Origin: Hymenopus coronatus
Lineage: Eukaryota; Arthropoda; Insecta; Mantodea; Hymenopodidae
Length of the DNA: 64,000 bases
Reading direction: 5' to 3'
Assembly: GCA_030762935.1 (NCBI GenBank)
Contig: CM060887.1
Span: 15,554,501-15,618,500, forward strand
The notes beneath the pieces are model-generated. The model searched no databases. It was not told the origin of the DNA and saw only the letters and a list, made by a program, of their open reading frames with translations. A program made the translations under genes and the position numbers. Below, one piece after another: positions 57,441 to 64,000 of this stretch (position 1 is its first letter; every line of letters starts with the position of its first letter).

Positions 57441-57589
57441 AAGTGGTTTCTCAAAAAAAGTATAAATATTCATACAATGGTTTCTTGAACAAAGAAATCT
57501 ACAAAGTGTTCAGTAAGGATTACGACAAAGCTACAGGAACGAATAGCAGCTAATGCAACGTTTTACACTATGCATCTATGAGAAATCTT

Positions 57590-57885
57590 TTGCGGAGAGA
57601 AAAACTCTGATATACTACATACATTTGGACCTTCTTTAGTTATACTTCCAAAGCTTATTATGTTAACTACTTCATAAACATAACATTAGTAGAAATAGCT
57701 GTCCTGATGCGTATGAAATTGAAATAAAAGACATATGAAACGGATGGAGGCTTCCCATTTGAGAAAAGTTTGAGTATTTTAAAATTGAAACGAATAACAA
57801 AGAGTAACTCTGAAGTGGTTAGCTCTATCTCTTTAGTTTGCAGAATGCAAAAGTCATTCAGAATGAAGAGGTTCTTAATCATTGG
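57590..57885 (-). mobile_element. HE repeat fragment, diverged
   Basis: TTAACTACTTCATAAACATA, TTGAGAAAAGTTTGAGTATT, AAGTCATTCAGAATGAAGAG in family order. Confidence 0.6.
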
Positions 57886-58146
57886 TATTTATTATTTAAT
57901 TTGATATTCATGCTAATATTTGTAAGCATAATACTTAGTTTTACAACTCCAATAATAATAATAATAATATCTACTCAGAAATAAGAAATGGGACCGCAAA
58001 AATAATTAAAAATGTCATTGTCTTTTTCGGAGGGTGTTTTTTCCTCATTTGAAGACCCAGAGATCCTCAGGCAAGAAACCAGTTACTGCAGGTTATAATT
58101 ACCCCTAAACTGCTACATTTACTAGCCCATTTCGTTATTAGTTTTT
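57886..58146. other. No gene; (AAT)n at about 57951-57968
   Basis: A short AAT microsatellite and otherwise unassigned sequence. Confidence 0.4.
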
Positions 58147-59210
58147 CTATCACGTGCAATATATATTGCAGGAAGAGAAGGTAGTGTATTCCACGCAAAA
58201 ATTCGATACACAGATTTCAACGGAAATACATTTGAGATATAAAAAAAATACCTGTGTGTGTGAACAGCATAAATTTACAAACTTGATATTAATGTTCACT
58301 TCAGTACTTTCTAAGGATACGATACGAAGTTCTTCAAGAAAATCCTTCCATCTTATCTTTTACGCGGAATATTTTTCGAAAGTTTTGATTTTCTGAAAAA
58401 TGTCTCTAACAATTTGATTAAAACTATTAAGAGTATTTACATCATAAATAAAATTGATATCCTGAATTTTCCGGGAATAGCTTCTGAAGACCTCTTCATT
58501 CTGGATGATTTTTGCATAACTGGTTAAATATCCAATGCTTATTCTTTTCTAAATGAAAATTAGTCTTTTTTTTCAACCTGGTCATGCAAATAAGCCTGAA
58601 TTTCAAGGTCAACAAATAGTGGGCTACGCAATGGCCAAGTGGTCAGACAACTTTTTTTTTAATTTAAAAAAAATATAGTTCCGGGGCTGTATTCTTTCTA
58701 CTCCTTTTTCCCCAGTTTCCCTACAATTGCTTTGTTGACCTATTTAATTTACCGTTTTCTTCCAGATATGCATACAGACACACATTAATAAACACACAAG
58801 CAACCATGTCCAAGATGGAACTCGAACAACGATCCCGTACGCCACAAATCACCAAAGCAAGCGCGGCCACGGGAACCGGCGTCTCGTCCCTCACAAGACT
58901 TCGATCCCAGGTGACCACATGTGGGATTTGTGATGGACAAAGTGGCGTAGGGATGAGTTTTCTCTGGGTTCTCCGGTTTCTTCACAGTGCCAAAGCACTA
59001 AAAGCGGGTGTTGAACATTATAAAAAAACAAAAAAACAAAAAAACAAAAAAAAAACAAATAGTTACTAGCTATTTAAAGAGTTTTGATCTTTTTAATCTT
59101 GCTCCTTCTGACTATAAGGAAATGTATTCATCTGGATTAGCATGAAGTAGATGGTAAATTTCCTTGTAAATGATAGAGGAAGTCACGAGAATACAATGTC
59201 AGATTTTTAA
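58147..59210 (+). mobile_element. HE repeat interrupted by SINE-B
   Basis: AGGAAGAGAAGGTAGTGTAT to GAATTTCAAGGTCAACAAAT, then SINE-B, then ACTATAAGGAAATGTATTCA to ATGTCAGATTTTT at about 59208. Confidence 0.8.
58621..59054 (+). mobile_element. SINE-B with internal insertion and target duplication
   Basis: ACAAATAGT at 58612-58620 repeats at 59055-59063. The head (AATGGCCAAGTGGTCAGACA) is followed by about 190 bp of T- and A-rich foreign sequence before the SINE-B body (CATGTGGGATTTGTGATGG, GTTCTCCGGTTTC, AAAAGCGGGTGTTGAACATT). The tail is (AAAAAAC)n. Length is double that of other copies. Confidence 0.75.
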
Positions 59211-59541
59211 TGTGATTATGTCATATTTTATCATTAGCGAGGATGACATTGATCTGTTCTGTACTGAAGCCTGAATGTGACAGGCGTAATGAAGTGCACC
59301 GATGCACACAATAAAGCAGCTTCTTGCAGACCATAAACCGGTGCCAAGCGAGTCGTTACTGACATTATTTCCAACTACAAATCAACTCACAGCTAACTGC
59401 AATTACCCATCATGCCTCTCAATGTTTGAATACTTTAAACAAATCAATTACACATATTCAGGTTCAATGAAACCTCTATATTGTGCTCAAGGTCACAATT
59501 CCACCCTTGGAGCATAGCATTATTCTTAAGAACGGTTTATG
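59211..59541. other. No gene recognised
   Basis: Nothing recognised. Confidence 0.3.
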
Positions 59542-60640
59542 TTTTACTTTCTCTACACGTACTATGTAGGGCCGCGCCACTCGCCTCTCACCTAGATCCC
59601 AAGCGATCCCTAGATCACGATCCCAAGCGACCGCATGTGAGATTTGTGGTGGACAAAGCTCAGGGGCGGGTTTTCTCCGGGTTCTCCGGTTTCCCCCGCC
59701 ATCACATTCCACCGGGGCTCCATCTTCGTGTATCATCAGTGTCATCGCCTGCGGTACCAGAGCAGTAAAAGCGGGCGTTAAACACTAACCAAAAAAAAAA
59801 AAAAAAAAAAAAAAACCTACTATGTACATAGTGTATAGAGACGATACTGTATTCCACCCACAAAATAGATACCGAGATTTCACCGGAAATACACGTTTTG
59901 GGACCCCTAAATCCCAAAAAAAAGCATTTTTAGAAAAAGATCCGTGTGTCCGTGGACAGCATAGCTCAAAAACGAAGAGTATCAAACTTGGTATTTAAGT
60001 TTGGTGTCTTCCAAAAATACGACAGTATTTTCAAGGAAATCCCTCCATCACAACTACCCTTTACATGTAAAACAATTCGAAAATTTGGATTTTCTCAAAA
60101 CTGGCTCTAGCGATTTTAATCAAAATACCGTATAGGTATTAAAGATATTTACATGATAAACAAAATGTATATCTTGAGTTTTCTGGGAATCGCTCTGAAG
60201 ACATCTTTATTCTAGATTAATTTTGCAGAGTTTTGTATAAATGGTAAACCATAAGAGACAGACTTACTACACGAAACTTGTAGAGCTTGTTAAAACACAA
60301 AATTTATATTATAAACATTTTTTTCGTGGAGTTGACCGTTTTTGAGATATTCCTAGTTCTTACTTTTCCCATACGGGACTTTATCAACCCCTGGCCATAA
60401 AACAAAGGCGCTTCAATCACATAGCAACCAGTTTTTAAAAGATTTGATTTAGCCAATAGTACTCCCTCATTTCTCTTCTAATTTCAAGGAATCAAGTAAA
60501 AAAAAAAAAAAAAAAAAAAAAACCTTTCCGCTATTTTTTTCTCGATTAGTATGAAAGTAATGGAAGAATAATCTTTTTAACAATAATTTGTTGCAAAGAT
60601 GTAGAGAAACTCATGCGAATGGTACAGATCAGATTTTTCT
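59542..60640 (+). mobile_element. HE repeat with SINE-B in its hairpin
   Basis: TTTTACTTTCTCTACACGTA, SINE-B, then ATGTACATAGTGTATAGAGA and the rest to GTACAGATCAGATTTTT. An A run of about 25 lies at 60498-60522 where other copies have AGTAATAAGACT. Confidence 0.9.
59569..59817 (+). mobile_element. SINE-B with 9-bp target duplication
   Basis: TACTATGTA at 59560-59568 repeats at 59818-59826. The body has CACTCGCCTCTCACCTAGAT, GGTTCTCCGGTTTCCCCCGC, GTCATCGCCTGCGGTACCAG, AAAAGCGGGCGTTAAACACT and an A tail of about 25. A 14-bp piece with GATCCCAAGCGA is duplicated in the head part. The long pure A tail suggests a recent insertion. Confidence 0.9.
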
Positions 60641-60652
60641 ACTACATATTGT

Positions 60653-60952
60653 TTTTCGGTTTGCAGTCGGCTTACCTTCCCCGTATTTAGGACTGACACA
60701 GCCTAGGACTTACAAGCGGATGCCCAAGGGTTAGAAGTCAGTCAGACCGTAGACAGGCGTTTGCCCAGGAATGGGAAAGGTGATGGTGGAGTAATTGGTG
60801 GAATGAGTAGCGCGGGAAACTGGAGAACCAAAAAACCCATCCAGATACCGCTTCTGCAGCACAAATCCCACATACGGGCACTTGGCATCGAACCTGGACC
60901 ACCTAGGGGGGAGGCGAACGGTCTAAGCACTAGGCCACAGCGGTGCCCTGCC
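60653..60952 (-). mobile_element. SINE-B, variant tail, with target duplication
   Basis: ACATATTGT at 60644-60652 repeats at 60953-60961. The head side is clear (GGCGAACGGTCTAAGCACTA, GGCCACAGCGG) and the GAAACTGGAGAACC section is present. The last about 85 bp (60653-60735) do not match the usual GTTTAACGCCCGC tail. Confidence 0.75.
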
Positions 60953-61036
60953 ACATATTGTAAGGGAGAAATGTTGTACTCCATCCCAATTTCGATATTA
61001 TTTGTTATAAATTGGTCTTTCGTGCTAGATTTATTA

Positions 61037-61935
61037 GTTTTTACTTTCTCTATACGTACTATGTACATAGTGTATAGAGAAGGTATTGTATTGCACCCAA
61101 AAAGTTAATACCGAGATTTCACCGGAAATACATGTTTTGAGACCACCTGAATCCAAAAAAAGCATTTTTAGAAAAATGTCTGTCTGTGTGTATGTGTATG
61201 TGTGTGTGCGTGTGTGTCTGTGGGCAGCATAGCTCAAAAACCAAACTTGGTATTTATGTTCGGTTTCTTCCAAGGATGCGACACGAAGATTTTCAAGAAA
61301 ATCCCCCTACCCCGAACTACCCTTCTGATGGAAAAAATTTCGAAAATTTTTATTTTCTAAAAAATTGCTCTCACGATTTTGATTAAAATATCGTATATTA
61401 AAGATATATACCAGACAAATAATATGTGTATCTTGAATTTTCTGGGAATAGCCTCTGAAGACTAGTTCATTCTGGATGAATTTTACGGAATTTTGTGTAA
61501 CTGGTAAACCGTATGAGATAGACAAAAACTTAACAAACAAAAAATGTGGAGCACATTAAAACACACAATTTATATTATATATCTACATTTTTTCGTGGAG
61601 TTGATATTTTTTTTTTTTTTTTTTTTTTTTTAGATATTCCTTGTTTTTGTTTCAGCCTTGAAAAACTTACACTTTTCTCATACAGGAATTTGTCAACTCC
61701 TGTCCATAGAAACAAAGGAACTTCAGTCACATAGCAACCAGCTTTTGACTATCACTTTAACCTATGGTACTCCCTTTTTTGCTTCTACTTACAAGGAAGC
61801 AAGTAATAAGTCTATCTCTGCTAATTTTTTTCTCAATTAGCATGAAGTAAATAGAAGTATAAGCTTTTTAACAATAGTTTGTTGCAGAGATGTAGAGAAA
61901 ATCATGTGACGGAACACATCAGATTTTTTTTTTTT
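61037..61935 (+). mobile_element. HE repeat, reference full-length copy
   Basis: All family parts are present. The hairpin CTCTATAC...GTATAGAG spans 61048-61079, with ACTATGTACATAGT inside and a two-base bulge. The GT-rich tract is at 61180-61219. The far end has GATGTAGAGAAAATCATGTG and GAACACATCAGATTTTT, followed by a long T run. A T run of about 27 lies inside at 61606-61632. No long open frame. The subterminal words ACTTTCTCTA and TAGAGAAA are inverted with respect to each other. By structure it may be a non-autonomous DINE-1/Helentron-like element; the class is inferred, the repeat itself is certain. Confidence 0.9.
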
Positions 61936-62094
61936 TTTTTCATTTACAATGCCTCCTTTAACTTCAATGGCCATATGAATATGTGAAACAACTCGTATTA
62001 TTGTAGGTATAAAACATTAGACTAATCATTTTTATATCACTAAACACACGCACATCCATACTTCCAGACTCTGAGGGGGATACAGTATAATTGT

Positions 62095-62185
62095 GGTTAA
62101 ACAATAATTTCCCGCCCCAGGCGGGAAAAGAATCTGGGACACCCAGATGAGAAGTCAGCTCACTGATCACTCGACCACGGAGGCA
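62095..62185 (-). mobile_element. tRNA-like retroposon head
   Basis: On the minus strand: TGCCTCCGTGGTCGAGTGAT (A-box region), GACTTCTCATCTGGGTGTCC and CCCAGATTCTTTTCCCGCC. It resembles a Leu/Ser-type tRNA-derived head. CCCGCCCCAGGCGGG at about 62112 is a small palindrome. No tail was followed. Confidence 0.5.
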
Positions 62186-63384
62186 GTCACGGATGTATTG
62201 TCATATAAAAAGTATAGTTAAATAATGGGGAAGAATAGAAATAGTTGCAAGAAATAATTGTTGTATATTACCTATAATTTATTTCTAATTGAAACAGTGC
62301 GTGTCACAGTAATTCTGTTCGCAGGCGAGTCATTAACAGGCTAGTTACGTTGGAGAAACAATTAGGTAGGAAAGTTAGAAACGCATGATAATTAGATTCC
62401 AGGTAACTCAGCAAGCAAGAACTCCGTTAGCTTAATGTTTTTTGGATTCACGAAAGCTAGTGCGTTTAGTGATCCGAAAGATTGTGAAAAGGTATGTATG
62501 CCAATTCTGGGAATTATAAAGGAAAATAATACTGACAATTAGTCAGTCAAAGAGTAAAAAGTTGTCTGAAGTGCTAAACTGAAGTGTAAGATGTGGCAGC
62601 GTATAGGGCAAGAACTTTGGTAGGGAGCTATGATGTAGTCGGGACTTACTTAAAGGTCGTGTATTTCGAAACTGTGATTACCTCTACTGCTTCTTCACCT
62701 TATATATAGGCGAAGTTACAGGTGTATTTGACGGTCAATAGCGCTTCATTATCGAGCGCGGCTAATCACTTGTCTAGCGGTGATCCATAAGATATTCGCC
62801 ATACAGCAGTTTAGCGAGTCACGGTAACTTAAACCTGTTACTTTATTAGGAAACAAGTTCTTAATACTCTGGAAATTCGCGAATTTAATCAAGCGCGATT
62901 ATAATTCTTGTGCTCAGATTCAGAAACAGTTTAACCACTATTCATCTTAAAACAATCGGCAACTCGTTCCAAACAGCTGTAATTCTGATAAATATTCTCA
63001 TGAAAATGTAAGTGATGTTGTTCATTCTCGTTCTACCCACGCAAACCCAGAGAGAAAGATCTCACAGCTCACCACTAGAGTAGCTAGATGGAAGCAGGCA
63101 AAGGAACGATACCAACTTTGCGAATCGTCTGCGGTTGGCAATAATTATTTAGTCATAGTTATGATGAATCAGTCATAGCTTTCTTTTTCCGGAAAGAAGA
63201 GTCAGCAGACTGAATATGTATAAACAACTGTGAAACAAACTAATGCGCTGGTTCATATGCTGCCCAAATAAATTCCATATTTACACAAAATTAGTTTCGT
63301 GGAAATCCAGAATGGAGATTGGATTTCATGACTAATCGTGGCTTCGTGCATTTAATGTTTATTCCATAAAAAGTTTAAGCAGTC
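62186..63384. other. No gene recognised
   Basis: Repeat-poor AT-rich stretch without a coding motif. Confidence 0.3.
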
Positions 63385-63545
63385 TTCTACCAGCAACCGA
63401 ACGAGATGCAGCCGCAGTAAGGTGTGCCGTGGGTTCGATTTCCGTGGCTGACATACCTGAACCATAAGTGTTTTGAGCGAGTTTCCCCGGGCACCAGGCG
63501 AATGCTGGATATATTCTCCCCCTAATTTTCCTGTCCACAATTTTC
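63385..63545 (+). mobile_element. SINE-like segment with insect-type core
   Basis: GTGCCGTGGGTTCGATTTCC is box-B-like, and GCACCAGGCGAATGCTGGAT resembles the CACCAGGCAAATGCTGGGGC word that I recall from tRNA-derived SINEs of insects. It ends with a C-rich and T-rich stretch. Confidence 0.5.
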
Positions 63546-64000
63546 TAGGGGGGAGGTTCCGATCTCTTTAGTTACTCCGGTGTGAGCGCTGCGGACCTCG
63601 AGCACCCGTGGTACTCCTGACGTTACTACAGGTAGCCGGGCGGAACATCTGAGCCTCTCCGCAACGGAGTTGTTCGGATTGGATTGGACTCGACGTGGCA
63701 GTGGCCCGATACCCGTGGGAGATTGGGTACGTCCAGGCGGGGTTGTGAGACGCCTCAATGTTCTCCAGCACTAGTAGACCCAAGCTTGAAAAGGTCGTCA
63801 CTCCGAGGTTCTTTGGTAGTCTCACAGATGGGTTGACGCGTGTAAGTGGCGTGACCACTTCCGTACCTGGTGAGAGCTAGGAGGGTTGGTATATAAGATA
63901 GACACCGACCCAATTGAAAACCCCATGCACGCCCGAGGGGAACTCGTTACCCGACGATATCTGGGGGGAAAGGTGGTAGGGTTGAGTAGGCAGATCTCGC
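63546..64000 (+). other. GC-rich repeat-like block running off the window
   Basis: Well above the surrounding GC content, with a sharp start near 63546. Both minus-strand frames (63522-63758, 63568-63858) are short and featureless. GGCCCGATACCCGTGGGAGA and GAAAACCCCATGCACGCCCG have the look of a LINE 5' UTR or another transposon end, but I cannot name it. It continues past base 64000. Confidence 0.35.

Noticed and set aside
61037..61935. HE as a classic MITE with terminal inverted repeats
   Set aside because: The extreme ends (T-rich TTACTTTC against AAAAATCTGATG) are not inverted copies; only subterminal words are, and no constant target duplication was found at the checkable insertion in the LINE tail.

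Overview
The window reads as AT-rich, repeat-dominated nuclear DNA of an animal, most likely an arthropod. The reasons are the density of tRNA-derived SINEs, decayed non-LTR retrotransposons of RTE and jockey/I/R1 type, IS630/Tc1/mariner transposase remnants, and abundant copies of a hairpin-ended, microsatellite-bearing repeat that resembles the DINE-1/Helentron group. The lineage within arthropods cannot be fixed from the sequence. I found no host protein-coding gene, rRNA gene or convincing functional tRNA gene. Almost every open frame is a chance frame or part of a repeat.

The main component is one interspersed family, called HE (hairpin-ended) here. A full copy is about 830-900 bp and non-coding. 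It is written '+' when read from the hairpin end. The order is: a T-rich edge, TTACTTTCTCTACACG, an imperfect palindrome around ACTATGTACATAGT, AGAGAAGGTATTGTA, ATTTCACCGGAAATACATG, a variable GT/CG microsatellite, CAGCATAGCTCAAAAACGA, GATGCGACACGAAGATTTT, AACTACCCTTTACATGGA, GCCTCTGAAGAC, TAAACCGTAAGAGATGGAC, CTTCAGTCACATAGCAACCA, CTTACAAGGAAGCAAGTAAT, then GATGTAGAGAAAGTCATGTG and the end ACACATCAGATTTTT. The words near the two ends, ACTTTCTCTACA and TGTAGAGAAAGT, are inverted copies of each other. About 45 whole or partial copies in both orientations cover roughly 40% of the window (my estimate by eye). Some are tandem, some nested in each other, and one lies inside a LINE tail.

The second layer is tRNA-headed short retroposons, most with RNA polymerase III box B sequences. 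SINE-A: head with GGTAGCGT and GAGTTCGAATCTC; tail with ATCGTCCGATATGGCCAACC. SINE-B: Leu/Ser-like head GGCCGAGTGGTTAGACCACT; tail AAAGCGGGCGTTAAACACTA. SINE-C: head ending GGTTCAAACCCGGCGGAGGA; body CTTCCTTCGGAAGGGAAGTA. SINE-D: head box B GGTTCGATTCCCGGTACCGG; a poly-G run; body GCTCCAGATCGAGAAG. SINE-E: about 420 bp, body TCGTGACGTGAGGTGGTGCC. SINE-F: head CCATGGTAG...GGTTCAAATCCCGGCTATGG. Several insertions keep target-site duplications, so the order of insertion can be read. SINE-B sits inside HE copies at least five times.

The third layer is decayed coding transposons: LINE C-terminal pieces at 2136-2429 and 49145-49352, each with a 3' UTR; an internally deleted LINE at 11065-12117; a jockey-like reverse transcriptase piece at 18793-19135; an RTE-like piece on the minus strand at 43417-43890; a mariner-like piece at 12132-12400; and IS630/Tc1-like pieces at 20412-20604 (minus) and 53732-54368 (plus).

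Other structures are a 10-unit, about 74-bp minisatellite at 27388-28097 with an A-B-C-D-A-B-D order of variants, a near-perfect 49-bp-stem hairpin at 9412-9525, and a GC-rich repeat-like block at 63385-64000 that runs off the window. Layout: 1-10 kb SINE/LINE nests and HE copies; 10-23 kb LINE and transposase remnants and HE; 23-26 kb tandem HE; 26-30 kb minisatellite and SINE-E/SINE-D; 30-46 kb dense HE with SINE insertions; 46-54 kb sparser, with one HE copy in a LINE tail; 54-62 kb HE with SINE-B; 62-64 kb low-copy sequence and the GC-rich block.
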